A DNA stretch of 64,000 nt. It comes from Sipunculus nudus. Its lineage: Eukaryota > Annelida > Sipuncula > Golfingiida > Sipunculidae. The translations under genes were made by a program, and so were the position numbers. The notes under the pieces were generated by a model. That model saw only the letters and a program-made list of their open reading frames with translations. It had not been told where the DNA came from and did not search any database. Positions 1 to 12,338 of the stretch are shown piece by piece. Every line of letters starts with the position of its first letter. Positions within the stretch are counted from its first letter, which is position 1. The DNA lies in assembly GCA_026874595.1 (NCBI GenBank), contig CM049306.1, forward strand, positions 9,383,019 to 9,447,018, given 5' to 3'.

Positions 1-186
1 GGTCATTGGTTTAGACCAATCTTAAGACGGGTCAGATAGGAATATGGTGCGGAACAAATATACGTGTTTATATGTGTGCATGCTGATAACTCCTGTCGTG
101 TGTCGAACTACATGTATATACATGCATGCTCAATGTTTTAATGACTCCCACAGGAAAATACCTATATAAGGGACAAAAACACAAAT

Positions 187-191
<5 letters not shown>

Positions 192-234
<43 letters not shown>
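192..234. repeat. (TA)n microsatellite
   Basis: Uninterrupted TA/AT dinucleotides of about 43 bp. The open frames crossing it (Ile-Tyr runs) are artefacts of the repeat. A GA tract follows 65 bp downstream, the same TA-then-GA order seen at several other loci in the window. Confidence 0.97.
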
Positions 235-240
<6 letters not shown>

Positions 241-298
241 AAAATAACAATAATAACAACAAGAATTTTAATGTTGACTTTAGTATGATGAGAATTCT

Positions 299-321
299 GA
301 GAGAGAGAGAGAGAGAGAGAG
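299..321. repeat. (GA)n microsatellite
   Basis: Pure GA dinucleotides. Apparent Arg-Glu coding across it is a repeat artefact. Confidence 0.95.
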
Positions 322-1193
322 GTGCTTGCATGCGTGCGTGCGTGTGTAAGGTCTTTATTTGAATCTAAATTCACCATAGGATAAAACTCGCGGAGGATTA
401 CAGAAGATTGCACTTTGAAATGATCCAGTATGCTCCCTTCTAATCTAGATCAAAGATACAAATTTTCGGATTACTCAGAATTTCCTTGGGGTGGCGCTTG
501 CGGGTTGAAATTCAGGAGGCAGTACAAATTACATAAATGAATTACCCCCTTGTAAGTTACGTAACATTAGTCAGCCACACAGTGGATTCAAGTGACCTGC
601 TAATTTCTTTGGGAGGGTAATTGAATGAGTATCACACGCTCAAATGAAACCCTGAGACTGATTACGTAACTAATCTGGACAGGCCGAGTGGGCGTGTCTC
701 CTGGACAGTAATTGACACGGACATGGTGCTGCCCCCAGGCGGTGGGCGTGGACGGTGCTGTCCTTCACGAAATTTACAATACAAGTAACAAAGTTCAATG
801 AATACGCGACTTCCGTGTCTGTCAGACTCGGTTTGTCTTCTAACACCCCATAAAGGAAACGGGATCCCTAAATGTCACAGGGGCAGCGTCATCCAGATAT
901 TGTCCGAAGATGAGTCACCGTTATATATGGTCAGTTCAGGTTATTTGTCCGGCATATTGCGTCATGTGCAGGTAACTGCGTAGAGAGAGACTTTGTGAAG
1001 TTAAAAACATTTTCTGAAATTCAAACATGGAAAATGTTGCACGTCATGTATAAATATATGATAACCTGGCATCATGAATTTTTTTTTTTAATTTTAGTAT
1101 TTAGAAGTTACCCTCCCCAAAGTTAGATATGTAATATGTTACATAAAAAAATGGCAATTATAGAAACAGCTGACTTTTTTTTCAGAAACCTAC

Positions 1194-1243
<50 letters not shown>

Positions 1244-2190
1244 TGGTACGTAAGGGCATCAGACATTTCACCACAAAAATGCTGCGTAAATTTGTTATTT
1301 GAGCAGGTTTTTATCCTAGCTTATTTTTTTCACAGTCAAACTACCCATTGTTTCTTCTAACAAGTTTGACATTTAAAGAACGTGATATTGTTCATGCATC
1401 AGTCCCCAGCTGAAGAGAAACCCAGGCCGAAACAATGACTGAGTAAAATTACCTTCACACAAAATGCAAGTTTCCTGTATATGTATATACATTACAAACA
1501 CCCATCCCTCTATACATACGGCTGTGAAGAGATTTACTGGCTTGTCTCTTGATAAAATTCACAGGTTTACATCTGGAAAATAAACATTTCTTTAGCCATA
1601 AAGACATACAAGTAAACTCGAAAACATAAACAGGCTTCCCTTAACACCCAGACCAGGTTAACATGTTCTGCGTACTCAACAACGCGGGCTGATGGGCATT
1701 AACTTACATATGGGACCGCTCACTGTTGGTATTACCACGTGTTTTATTGGTGCTAAATACGTTCCAGGCATACATTTAGATCACCAATACCTTATGTTAT
1801 ATACATAGATCATTGGTCTAAACACACATTATGTTGTACACATATGTTTCCTTAAAACCAACAGACATAGTGTCTATGGATGCTTTCAAAATAAACGGGG
1901 CACCTTGTGTATACATAAAAATTATAAATAATAACTAAACATTATGTTAAAATGCAATTTTCGTCCGCCGCTTGTTAACAGGCCGAGGAAAATTGCTTAT
2001 ATAACGCAAAACTTTTTTCGTCACGACATCGACGGTACCTTGCTAGCAATATCATCCAGGTTTTCCTTGAAATATTTGTACATAAACTTACCTAAAGATT
2101 ACCACCAGGTATGCAATACCGTAGTACGCCTTAACGATTTCAATTTGAACGACGTCACGACTCTATCATCGGTATTTCCATACTGAGTTG
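322..2190. other. no gene recognised
   Basis: Unique-looking AT-rich sequence apart from the GA tract at 1197-1239. Open frames here are at most about 80 codons and show no recognisable motif or composition shift. I see no gene. Confidence 0.6.
1197..1239. repeat. (GA)n microsatellite
   Basis: About 43 bp of pure GA dinucleotides. The 74-codon open frame through it (Arg-Glu run) is not credible as a gene. Confidence 0.96.
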
Positions 2191-2232
2191 TGACGTCACG
2201 GCCGTAGGCTGCTGCTATATGCTTATATAAAA
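2191..2232 (+). promoter_or_regulatory. possible CRE plus TATA-box promoter
   Basis: A perfect CRE palindrome TGACGTCA (2191-2198) lies about 25 bp upstream of a TATA-like TATATAAAA (2224-2232) in a short stretch richer in G+C than its surroundings. The pairing fits a Pol II core promoter, with transcription expected to begin near 2255-2265 toward the plus end. No convincing coding exon follows before the TA tract at 2571, so this is a motif-level call only. Confidence 0.25.
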
Positions 2233-2568
2233 TGCACTGTGGTGTCGGCTTGGGGTTAATGCGTGCGGAAGGGGGTGGCCTGAAACAGTGATATGCACGT
2301 GCGAGAAGCCTTATTCATTGGCGTACATCCCATCAATCAATTTAATAAGGATTGACTTTCTTCGACCCCGGTCTCGTTCTTTAGTTACGTGTGTGCTAAT
2401 GTACACCAGATGTCACTGTATACATCTAACACGCAACATCTGGCAAAAGCCAGCGGGCAATCAGTCACCCCTAAGAGAGGCTCACAAAATATGATGAACT
2501 CATTAGTCATCAGTTTTAGTCAACACCATATTTTAAGCTATAAGATAAAACAAGTTTTGTATTACAAG

Positions 2569-2570
<2 letters not shown>

Positions 2571-2632
<62 letters not shown>
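2571..2632. repeat. (TA)n microsatellite
   Basis: About 62 bp of pure TA dinucleotides. Confidence 0.97.
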
Positions 2633-2639
<7 letters not shown>

Positions 2640-2980
2640 TATTTATACAGGGTAACCAGTTCCGTTATAAAAATTGTTCTTACACAGGGCCCTGTCATTA
2701 TACACTCAGATAATATATACATAAAATGATAAAACATACAATATACTTATGATATGGTGAACGCACAAATGATACAAACACATAAATTTTATATATTACA
2801 TTTCAGACAATAGTTATGGCATATATATCATAAAGCACAGACCCGTTCGTAAGTGAAAATCACAAGTAAATGAATTATACAATCAAAATTGTGTGTCAGA
2901 TGACTTAAAAGGATATGTTAAAAGATTAAAACAGAGCATGATTAGAATATACTCTGCACATCGCGATTTACAAAGCGGGT

Positions 2981-3048
2981 CATTTGAACAATAAAAAGGT
3001 AGGCTAATGTTATTCATTTGAACAATATAAAGGTAACATTATTCAAAG
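2981..3048. repeat. 34-bp direct duplication at LINE 3' end
   Basis: The motif CATTTGAACAATA begins at 2981 and again at 3015, each time followed by AAAGGTA and a TTATT/ATTATT end, so two imperfect 34-bp units lie in tandem. They sit just beyond the 3' end of the minus-strand reverse transcriptase relic. They may be the element's 3' tail, since some non-LTR elements end in short tandem repeats, or a local duplication. Confidence 0.6.
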
Positions 3049-3069
3049 TTATTCTTTAATTATACAAAG

Positions 3070-4390
3070 CTAAGAAATTAAAAGAAAAGCTTTTATCTTT
3101 CGTTTGAAAGTTGGTAATGACTGTAAAGACCTGATTTCTTTAGGTAATGAGTCCCAAACAGAAGGACCTCGGTATGAATTTTTTAAAATCATTTCTCGGT
3201 TTCGGCACTGACATATATAGGAGGCCTCTTGCCGCAGATCTAGTATAACATAGTTGTGGGTATCATTAACAAACGTTTAAAATTATTGGGATTGTTGATG
3301 CGCATTTGATGTACATATCTGTGCCTCAGAATGGATATAAAATATTCACATCTTTAAGAAACTGTAAGCCATTGTAGCTCTTTCAGTATATGGTTGCGCG
3401 TGGTATATATCGAGATCATAATAGCTGCTAACTATACGTGCAGCACGATTTTGTATTTTTTGCACCTTTGTGTGGCATACTTACGTTTTCGTATTGCCCC
3501 ACACCCTGACCGCGTATAGTCTATATGTGTGGTTGAATTATGGTATTGTAGACTGTTTTTAATGTATTGATTGATAATATTTTAGAAATTCGATGTAAAA
3601 GTGCAAGATTCGATGATATTTTTTTGCATAAGGCTGTTACATGTGGGCGCCATGATAGATAAGGATCTATGGTCACACCTTTGAGGAGATTCCTGTAATG
3701 GAATATATACCATTTGCAATGATACAGAGACCATGATTAAATTAACGCGACTTTGAATACCTATAGCAGCATGACTGTAGATTTGTTAATGTTCATAGTT
3801 AATCTTTTTTTTTATCCAGCTACAAGTCTCATTGACCGCATTTTGGTATGTTTTGCAGCACCTCATGCAGATACTGTATATATCAAAGGCAATAGATAGT
3901 TGTGTTATCAGGGTAAGCAATACATTTTGCAGGTCTGGAAATGGTCAGTGATATATAAAAGGAAGAGAAATGGGCCGAGTATACAGTATATACCTTGGGG
4001 CACCCCTATATTAATCGTATAAGCCTTTGAAGTCGAAGACGATCTTTCAAATGAGCACCAAACCAGGCCACTCTCTCTCCAGTGAAGCCTAATTGGCTGA
4101 GTTTATATATAAAAGTTAAGAGTGATTATTTGTATCAAAACCTTTCGTTAGGCCTAGATAGCATGATGCAGTTATATCTCCTCTGTCCATATGTATGTAA
4201 ATATCATAAATGAATGAGTGAGGGCCACTTAAAGTAGATCTGTCAGGTAAATACGCATGTTGATAACACGAAAATAGCTAGGTTGTGGTTCTTTATCAAT
4301 TCCATTATATGTTTTTTTAGTAATTTTTCAAGAATTTTCCAGCAATTGGACCAGTACTGATAGCAGTTTTGACTTTTACTGGTAAAGATC
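3070..4390 (-). pseudogene. non-LTR retrotransposon reverse transcriptase relic
   Basis: Read on the minus strand, this is a decayed reverse transcriptase of the Jockey/CR1/L2 type, broken by stops and frameshifts. In order from high to low coordinates I can read: a KILEKLLKKHI-like segment near 4330; LTKGFDTNNHS near 4150, matching the conserved DLSKAFDxxxH block; LSQLGFTGERVAWFGAHLKD near 4060-4120; GVPQGIYCILGPFLFLLYIT beginning near 4007, the catalytic-fold GVPQG...LGPLLFLLYIND block; LTMNINKS near 3800; GVTIDPYLSWRPHVTALCKK near 3690; and WDSLPKEIRSLQSLPTFKRK near 3110, the typical C-terminal tail. The YADD box is lost: after MYCLP the frame hits two stops. No endonuclease domain is visible upstream, so the copy is 5'-truncated, as is usual for LINEs. 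It is certainly non-functional. The clade within the Jockey superfamily is not resolved. Confidence 0.9.
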
Positions 4391-4701
4391 AAAATACCAA
4401 ATGTTCTGGTATTATATATAACCTAATGTACCAGAGCAATCACAATATTTACCACTATAAATTTATGATGAAATGCAACAATGTATTATTTTTACTGTGA
4501 GCACGTTATTTTCATGCACATGTGCAACATGGCACTCTTCAGGTGACTCAGGTTTATATATATATCGATTCCACTCACGTCAAAAGAATAAATTTTTCAT
4601 CTCAGGAATAAAATGAAATAATTAGAAATCCACTCCAAAGCACTTTATGGAGCAAATTCAATTTCCTTTGCGGTGTGGTAAATAACAAAAAGCACTTAAT
4701 T

Positions 4702-4746
4702 TTAATAGTCGCGGTCATCTGGGATGGCGACGGCGCAGGCGCAGCC
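4702..4746 (-). CDS. candidate terminal coding exon (14 codons)
   Basis: On the minus strand a strong 3' splice site (pyrimidine-rich run ending CTATTCCTTACAG) is followed at 4746 by 45 nt that read in phase 0 as GCACAVAIPDDRDY and a TAA stop at 4704-4702. The exon is about two-thirds G+C in a strongly AT-rich setting, and the composition change begins exactly at the splice site. I do not recognise the protein. No donor-bearing partner exon was identified with confidence; a start-exon candidate on the same strand lies at 6116-6193. It could also be a chance match inside a relic. Confidence 0.3.
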   Translation of the reverse strand, partial: GCACAVAIPDDRDY

Positions 4747-6115
4747 CTGTAAGGAATAGAAAACGAAAGATTTATTTCAACTTCATGAATTACATCTCAT
4801 CTTGTTTTGCCAAGTAGTGATACATATCTCAATGCCATGGGTTTTACTTTGACCTTTGCACTCTCCTGTGTAAAAACTGTCTCTGTGTGTTTCTTATAAA
4901 ATCACTAATGCTGAGAATGAATTAATTGGATATAGTTAATATTTTTTTTTACATCCAGACATCACAATTATAAATGTGCAATCCCATTGTTCACTTTGGA
5001 CCTATCATGCTATATATTTTTAAATTAAGGTCTGGCCCTTGAGGTGAAATAAATTTACATTGTGAGCGGTTTACCAGAAAAGTTGTGAATAGTTTCCCCA
5101 GATGGCCGCTTGATAATAACCAGTGACACGTGTACACGCGGGCCGTGTGATACAGAGAGACTGCGGTACCCCACATCCCATAACAAGAGAACTTGTCTAT
5201 TCAAGTGACTTCACTTTTACATGTGTTTTGTCTCATCTTTCTCTCATTTCCTCTTACTGATCGTCTCTGCATTTGTTTTAATCATTACAAGCACCAAAGT
5301 TTGTCGTAAATATATCGTAAATACTTGCAGGCAATGTGTTGATTTATTATATACATAAACATAAATACTAATTACTTATTAACTGAAAGAAAACTTTCCC
5401 GTAAACATCATTAGCTTTTGATATTCCCCAATTAAATTGTTTAATTCTATTTTAATTTTATTCAAAGCCTAAAATACTTTCAAGTCAGGATATTTATGCT
5501 TAATTTATGTAACGCAGGAAATACAAGTGCCCAATATTATACCATATAAAATCTGTTATATATGTTTACAGTTAAAAACTGATTAAAGCGAATGGTCTTA
5601 CGCCGTTACTTGGTCAGATTTATGTACTTTCACTAGTCTTTCGTCTCTATTAATTCGTTATCATAATGCATGTATATTTAGAAATTTATCAAGGTGGCTG
5701 TGAATCTCGTATTCAAAGAAAATATGTGTAAACAACAAATCTTGTATCATGTTTAACCATTGAAAACAAACATTTAGGAAACCCAACACAGTAATATAAA
5801 GAAATATATAGATATTTGCCTGTGAAAAGTAGTATACTTTTAAAATGTTCTGACATAACCGAAAAGGGTAAATGTTCTGCCATTTCGTGATCGGTCATTT
5901 GTCATATTTAAAATATTTACATGTTGGATAACATTCCCAGTGATAATCGTATACAACATTGGCAGCGATATTTGATTGTGACACCAGCATATATGTAAGG
6001 GCATTAAGGTTATTTGATTTCGCGTCTTGTTTTCTAACAGAGCTTTGACCTCATGCTGACCTCACTAACTCTATTACAGACTTCTGGTTCCGGCTATCCT
6101 CTGTCCTTGCGAGCT
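4747..6115. other. no further gene recognised
   Basis: AT-rich sequence between the two minus-strand exon candidates. If they belong together this is intron. A 61-codon minus frame at 4991-5176 has no recognisable feature. Confidence 0.5.
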
Positions 6116-6193
6116 TCACACACAATTCAAGTCTGACTCTCCAAGAAATGACCTGCTCCTGGTCACTTCCTGCTGGTCATCTGTGTCCGGCAT
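6116..6193 (-). CDS. candidate first exon or small ORF (25 codons)
   Basis: A minus-strand ATG at 6193 sits in a good start context (purine at -3, GCC before the ATG). Upstream is an ETS-like ACTTCCGG about 20 bp away, common in TATA-less promoters and 5' UTRs. The frame reads MPDTDDQQEVTRSRSFLGES and a few more residues before a TGA at 6118-6116. The segment is richer in G+C than its flanks, hydrophilic and protein-like. It could be exon 1 continuing through a donor near its end (a GTGTGTGAAG is present), or simply chance. No family is recognised. Confidence 0.2.
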   Translation of the reverse strand: MPDTDDQQEVTRSRSFLGESDLNCV

Positions 6194-6849
6194 GGCGACT
6201 CAGCAAGCCGGAAGTAACTAATGACGACTTACCAGGCCAATTGAAATTCAAAATCAAGGAGATTTCCTGAACTTCCAGCTTTACTATCTCCCTGCAGAGC
6301 CGTATTTAAGACAAATAACCTGTAAGCGCGGTTGTGATTCATTCACTATCCACCTGCTTGTATCGGCTAGCTGGGATCGATATCATAATTAAAAATTCTG
6401 TATTGAATTTTGTTGGGCAGCGGTACTTTGAAGTCATGAATTGCGGGAAAATTTAAATAACTTACCGAGATTTCGTATATTTTTATTTTTTCGTTTATGC
6501 AATATTGTAATTAAACGATGTATGTGTATGTGAAGTTTATATATTAAGGTCGGTAAAATATAACCCTGTCTGGATCAACAATAAACTGGACGTAAGTTTG
6601 TATAGTTTAACGGATGAAATAATTATCCACTCTTTATGCAACGGGGAGAGTAAAAGACAGATATAGAGAGAGCTACCTGGCAGTCACACTGTGAACAAAT
6701 AGTACACATATACACCAAGACGTCCTATGACCGTTGTATATTTCCTGGCCGGGTACCAGCTGGACCAGCCACTAATACAGGAATGTTTGGAATCGTACCT
6801 GAGGAATCTACCTTCACTCTACAGTTCATCACCGAGGTCTCATTTATCT

Positions 6850-7269
6850 TTAACATTTCGTGTTTGAAGAATTAATGTACAGAGACTCTTTATGTACAGG
6901 CAGCCACTTTTTGCTGCCTGCCGGGATGGGAAGAATGCCAGTCCTGCTATATTTAATAATCGGACATAGACACACAAACACCAAAACCTGTTTTCGATCT
7001 TGTATATAATGCAGTGCGAATTGCCAGTTGGTGAGAGGTATACGGGGTGGAGTATTTGATTGGTAATTCACACTGACAGAGAGCTTTGAGTATGAAAAGG
7101 TGATGCTCTTTACTGTTTCTAGAGGTTTCATGAGTGCACAGACGGTCTGCTCCTTATACTCGCTCATATGTCGGCATTCTGGAGGGGAGGGAAAGATGAA
7201 CCCTGTTCTGTAACAACTTGACTCATGGATTTTCTTGTCTGGTGCCATCTGTTCCTGGCCTGAGTTCAC
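6850..7269 (-). CDS. 139-codon hypothetical ORF
   Basis: An uninterrupted frame of 139 codons from ATG at 7269, not caused by a simple repeat. It begins MNSGQEQMAPDKKIHESSCY. It shows no signal peptide, membrane segment, domain or codon pattern that I recognise. In a 64-kb AT-rich window, a few frames of this length are expected by chance, so it is listed only as one of the longest non-repetitive ORFs. Confidence 0.12.
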   Translation of the reverse strand: MNSGQEQMAPDKKIHESSCYRTGFIFPSPPECRHMSEYKEQTVCALMKPLETVKSITFSYSKLSVSVNYQSNTPPRIPLTNWQFALHYIQDRKQVLVFVCLCPIIKYSRTGILPIPAGSKKWLPVHKESLYINSSNTKC

Positions 7270-8279
7270 AGGGCGCTGTTATACTCTTCTTAACATAATA
7301 TACACCATATGCTGGAAGTCCGACAACGAACGTTTGAACACACACGTTCACATGCACATATACGTGATCAGAGAATAATTAGAAAAAAAACAGTCATAAG
7401 ACATTGTAGAAAGGAAAGGACATATAAAGTGTGTTTGGGGGATATTAAGTGGGGGGGGGGCAGCATTGGATATAAACTGTATGGAGAGTTGTGTGCACAC
7501 TGTGACAGGACATATTTGTGTGGGAGAGCTAGCAATGCAGGGGGTGGACAGGTATATATGGATGGGGTGATTATAGACCGCCACAGCTAGAGGTATACGG
7601 TTGGATCAATAGTTTCATCAGAGTTTAGTTGGAGTCAGGAGGTCGGTAAAGAGGAGAGGGAGAGGAATAAGAGAGGAGTTGGCAAACAAAGGACCCAGGA
7701 AAGAAAGGATTAAGGTAGAAGATGACAGAGGAGGCTGACACGTGAATGAGAAACAGAGACAGCGCGTGTCATGCAGGTATATACCCAGGATTGTATATAA
7801 AGCACAGCCTATATAGACTCAGAGGTCAACGCGGGCCGAGGTTAAGGTCCATCAAACGTCACAAGTCATTATCTCCAGTCACCGGAGGGTAATCAGGGAA
7901 CCCGATCCCATTAAAGTAACAGAGGCGAGTAAGATTAACCTGAACATGGGGCCAACAGGACCCGTCATGGATAAAGGATATAGGGTTCCGGCCGGTAAAT
8001 TTTACATGTCCCCTTATCTAAAGTCCGTGCAATCCGCCCGTGATCGGACACTGTAACTCAAATATTTTTTTTCACATATCTCAAAACTCAGTTCGTCAGA
8101 TAATCGTGTCCTGTGTATTTCCCTTGTCTGTGCTGCATCTTTCGGTTCATCATCATGTCCATGAGATAAAATAGGGTTAAAAAGTCAATCCCTTTATATA
8201 GGGAGATGATCAAAACAAAAGGCGACATCACAGAAGCCCCATATACTAAAAAACACACATGCATACACACTCTCTCTTT

Positions 8280-8283
<4 letters not shown>
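7270..8283. other. no gene recognised; G10 run
   Basis: Mixed unique sequence with a run of ten G at 7451-7460. Frames here are short and overlap on both strands. Confidence 0.5.

Positions 8284-8333
<50 letters not shown>
8284..8333. repeat. (CT)n microsatellite
   Basis: About 50 bp of pure CT dinucleotides. It creates Leu-Ser or Arg-Glu runs in both strands' frames, including a spurious 139-codon minus frame at 8088-8507. Confidence 0.97.
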
Positions 8334-8335
<2 letters not shown>

Positions 8336-8754
8336 GCGGTATTCCCATGCACTGCCTGATTTTTATAATCGGCCGGATTTCTTTATATAGATCTCCTGAA
8401 GTTGGTAACACCAAATTCCCTAAATCAATTTGGCCCAACAAAAGGAGGAATATGTAAGGATCCGATGAGCCGTATATCATAACACCCGTAGAGTATATGA
8501 CCACCAAATCGGGAATGTATTAATATAGCCCCCCCCCCCCTCCACACATATATACACACACATTTAAAGATCCATTAGTTGTTGAGTATATAGTTCCGCG
8601 GATATGCATGTTCAAATTTCAGGATCAGATACTTCGCGGGCCAGAAACTGACGATTAAACATCGGATGAAGAGCAAATACATTTACATCTTATTTAGTTT
8701 TTTTTTTTCTTTACTTGACATTTGACATTGGCGGGGGTCAAGTATACTTGGCCT

Positions 8755-8755
<1 letters not shown>

Positions 8756-8796
<41 letters not shown>
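8756..8796. repeat. (CT)n microsatellite
   Basis: About 41 bp of pure CT dinucleotides. A C12 run lies upstream at 8529-8540. Confidence 0.96.
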
Positions 8797-8799
<3 letters not shown>

Positions 8800-10002
8800 G
8801 AGGCCAATCTTGCATTAAAAACGTCTCGACGCCAGCTCTGTTGACAGATTCCTTCATATCTCTCTTGTCAATCAATATCAGTTTATTTTAGGCAAATATT
8901 GATGAGAACTTAAGTTAACTGCCGATCTTTAAGGAAGTCGATTTTCTTATACACATTCTTGGGAGGCTTTGTTGCTAAACGACGCACCATGCAAACACGA
9001 AAAATGTGAGTGAGACTAAATATTGAATTTCATGTCTTCTTGCGAAATTGATTGAATTTATATTGACTTTATAAGCCTTTGTCGAGCTCATTTGGAAAGG
9101 GAAAACAATAAAAATGTCAGATAACACAAACGCGGTTGTCAGCTCCGCCTCTCAGCATTGACACGTTTAAACGGGAAGTTATTATGGAACAGCCCTAAGA
9201 ACTGGCAGCCGGCTTGGGTCGCTCTCAGCAGGACACCGCAATCACGTTCATACCGAATGATTCGCTTAACAAAATATTTTAGCGGCAGGTTTCCCATAAA
9301 GGATAACATAAAACAGCCAGACAGATCCATGTCTGCCATCAAATAAATGATATGTGTTATTCAGTTATTTATGCGTGGCATGTGTGAAGGTAGGACACAA
9401 TAAGTTTATTCAAATGATGTAGTTTGAACATTCTTATTTACAGAAGCCTGAAATTAAAGCCAAAAGCTCAAAAAAGTTAAAGATATTAAATGGCACACAA
9501 CAAGCTGCCAAGTATAAATCATTCAGATCTAATGATATTAATCCTAATGAAAGGTTCTCCAGGCGATACAGATATTGGTATAAATTTAACTGTAATGTCT
9601 ATTGACACGTGCGCGTCTGAACTTGCCAGATACAGATTTCAGGTGTGAATTTTACAATTTAATGGACAAATGCAGAGTATGAAACCGACAAGCTATTTCT
9701 AAATGAACGCCTGGCTTTTGTTCTTTTGATGTTGGTGCTGCGGGGTTTCAGGTCGGGGCCCTGGGGGTGACAAGGCTGTAGTTATTTTACGTTTCATTGC
9801 GTTTAGACAAGGGTGAAAATGGCAAATTTTCCCCGGGTGCCAAACCGCTTTGTCCCAAAGCAACTCGGCCAGAATCCAGCCATGTATACCCTCTTTGATT
9901 CTCTGCTTCAGTTCTCGGACTAATATACGTGTAAATTAATATCCCTGTCATACGCTTTATAAAATATATGTTTGGTTAACTTAATACTGACAGTAGAAAG
10001 AA
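8797..10002. other. no gene recognised
   Basis: AT-rich unique sequence. Overlapping 62- and 67-codon frames at 9139-9346 lie on opposite strands, with no domain evident in either. Confidence 0.5.
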
Positions 10003-10017
10003 TCTCTCTCTCTCTCT

Positions 10018-10054
<37 letters not shown>
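10003..10054. repeat. compound (CT)n(TA)n microsatellite
   Basis: CT dinucleotides to about 10020 pass directly into TA dinucleotides to 10054. On the minus strand this reads TA then GA. Confidence 0.95.
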
Positions 10055-10058
<4 letters not shown>

Positions 10059-10144
10059 TAGTTAATGGATCTCTTCATTTTTGTATAAGTCTATTTATGC
10101 ATGTGCATGTTGGTTCGTGCCCACAAGCTTTGTATTTCAAGCTT

Positions 10145-10146
10145 TA

Positions 10147-10178
<32 letters not shown>

Positions 10179-10209
10179 CATTATTATTAATAATATATAT
10201 ATATATATA
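10145..10209. repeat. (ATT)n followed by (AT)n
   Basis: About 14 ATT trinucleotides (10145-10189) with one interruption, then AT dinucleotides to 10209. Confidence 0.95.
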
Positions 10210-11351
10210 CGATTTTAAATATGCGAACGTTGTCTTTTAATATAATGCATGGTCAAATCCCGATTATACAGCTAAAATAGAAATATTTGTGTTAAATATA
10301 TAAAGTATATATAATACTTTTGAATACATCTAAATACATGTATTTCACTAAACTTATTTTAATGATTTTTTGTATAATATAAATCAAAAGTAACTTTTAT
10401 TACCGTTTTATTTTTAAAGTTTTTACAGATTCCTATTTTGATTATAGCTTAAGAAAATCTGCAATATCGTTACAAGTAACAGACAATTTTAGGAGCCAGG
10501 AGAGGACATTTGATGCCGCTCAACCAGTTCACGCGGGGTGACGTAATCATGGAATCCGCAAATGGCGGTGCTTTAGAGCTAATAACCATGGCGTGATGTG
10601 TTTGTCCTTTGGTGTAATGACGGCAAATTATAATCGAAACTTGCTCGCATTTCAATACCACGCCTGTCAATTTCGGTACGTTTACACATTTTTGGCCAAG
10701 CGGGGGGTTTCTGTTCACTGCTGAGCTAATTACTACTGCTTTTTTCACTCTATTTCGCCTGAGCTTTTGGTGTCTTTTTCAGTCCGCCCGTTTGGATCAT
10801 GTCAGGCTCCCGTCCAAGCATGTACATGTGCACGTGCGAGAACTGCCTTGGGAACCGCTGAAACGCGTGAGCTGTCCGGTAGGCAGTAAAGATGATCTAG
10901 CGTTTGCATGGCGCCCCTGTAATGTTATTTATCGGTATTATGTAGTATTAATTGTGTTACTGGCTTTTTTCTGATACAATTAAGTGCGCTGATGGCTCTG
11001 AATTGCTGCCCATTCACTCACTTTGAAACTAATTTAAGCAGTAATTATACAAACGGACCGGCATCCGTTTGGTATATAGAATGCACGTGCAGTGTGCATG
11101 TTAGGGCAAGTTCATTGTAAGATGCGTGCAAACGAACAAGACAGATTACAGTATCCATCAACTATAAGTCGGCCGCTGACGTCATGGCCGCAGGGTCAGG
11201 GAGCCAAACAAAAATAGGATATGCGCTTTGTCCGACATGTCCTGTTTGTTGTCCATGAATATTTTGGTGGAAATTATTTTATTTTACACACAAAATGTGA
11301 TAACTAAATGGGACAAAAGTGTAACACATGCACACATAGATTCACACGCAC

Positions 11352-11358
<7 letters not shown>
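10210..11358. other. no gene recognised; CRE site
   Basis: Unique sequence. A TGACGTCA palindrome lies at 11177-11184 in a short G+C-richer patch (CGCTGACGTCATGGCCGCAG), possibly regulatory, and a TGACGTAA half-match lies near 10540. A 92-codon minus frame at 10470-10748 has no recognisable motif. Confidence 0.4.

Positions 11359-11408
<50 letters not shown>
11359..11408. repeat. (TA)n microsatellite
   Basis: About 50 bp of TA dinucleotides. Confidence 0.96.
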
Positions 11409-11410
<2 letters not shown>

Positions 11411-12276
11411 ATATACAAGTATATTACACATATTATTGTGAGGTTTAGGAACTAAATGTTATTTTAATTCTCTGATAACATAAAATATATGTCTGTATAT
11501 TTTATTTTTTGATTGATGGTAAATCTGGATTAAAGTACATGCAATATGTTTCATATACACCCATGCAGAGCCGTTTAACATGGATAATTTAAAGGGCACA
11601 ATGATAAGTTGTTTTTTTATTATTATCTTATATTTTTTTATCATCTAACAGCTCGCCTCTAAAGACAGTTAATGAAAAACTTGAGACACAAAAGTTCTCG
11701 GTAGTTCAGTCTTAATTGTAACAAGGTACAGGAGTCCTGCGTGAGCCGAGGTGCCTGGCTCAGCTCATTTATATTTGAGAGCATCTGAGAGAGCGCATAA
11801 ACGTTTCACGAGAGAAATAGTTTGGGCCGGAATTAAGTGTTTAGATCTGCATGACAAAAGGTGCCCGGAGAGCTTGGTATATTGTCGGACTGGTTGTGTA
11901 TCTGTCTGTTTGTTCGTCAGTTTGGTTGTGTATCTGTTTGGTTGTATGTCAGACTGGTTGTGTATCTGTCTGGTTGTTTGTTAGACTGGTTATATATCTG
12001 TCTGGTTGTATGTCAGTCTGGTTGTTTATCTGTCTGGTTGTTTGTCAGACTAGTTGTGTATCTGTCTGGTTGTAAGTCAGACTGGTTGTGTATCTGTCAA
12101 GTCGTATGTCAGTCTGGTCGTATGTCAGTCTGATTGTGTATCTGTCCGATTTTATGTCAGACTGGTTGTCTGGTTTACGGTTGTCTGGTTGTACGTCTGT
12201 CTGCATGGTTGTATATCTGCCTGACTGTATGTCAGACTGGTTGAACGTCTGTCTGCATGGTTTACTGTTGTCTGGT

Positions 12277-12278
<2 letters not shown>

Positions 12279-12335
<57 letters not shown>
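12279..12335. repeat. (TA)n expansion inside a minisatellite unit
   Basis: About 57 bp of TA dinucleotides flanked by TCTGGTTG on the left and TCAGTCTG on the right. The matching unit 300 bp downstream carries only about three TA dinucleotides at the same place (12582-12588). Confidence 0.93.

Positions 12336-12338
<3 letters not shown>

Noticed and set aside
8088-8507. 139-codon minus frame
   Set aside because: Its middle is the CT microsatellite (Arg-Glu run) and the flanks show no motif.
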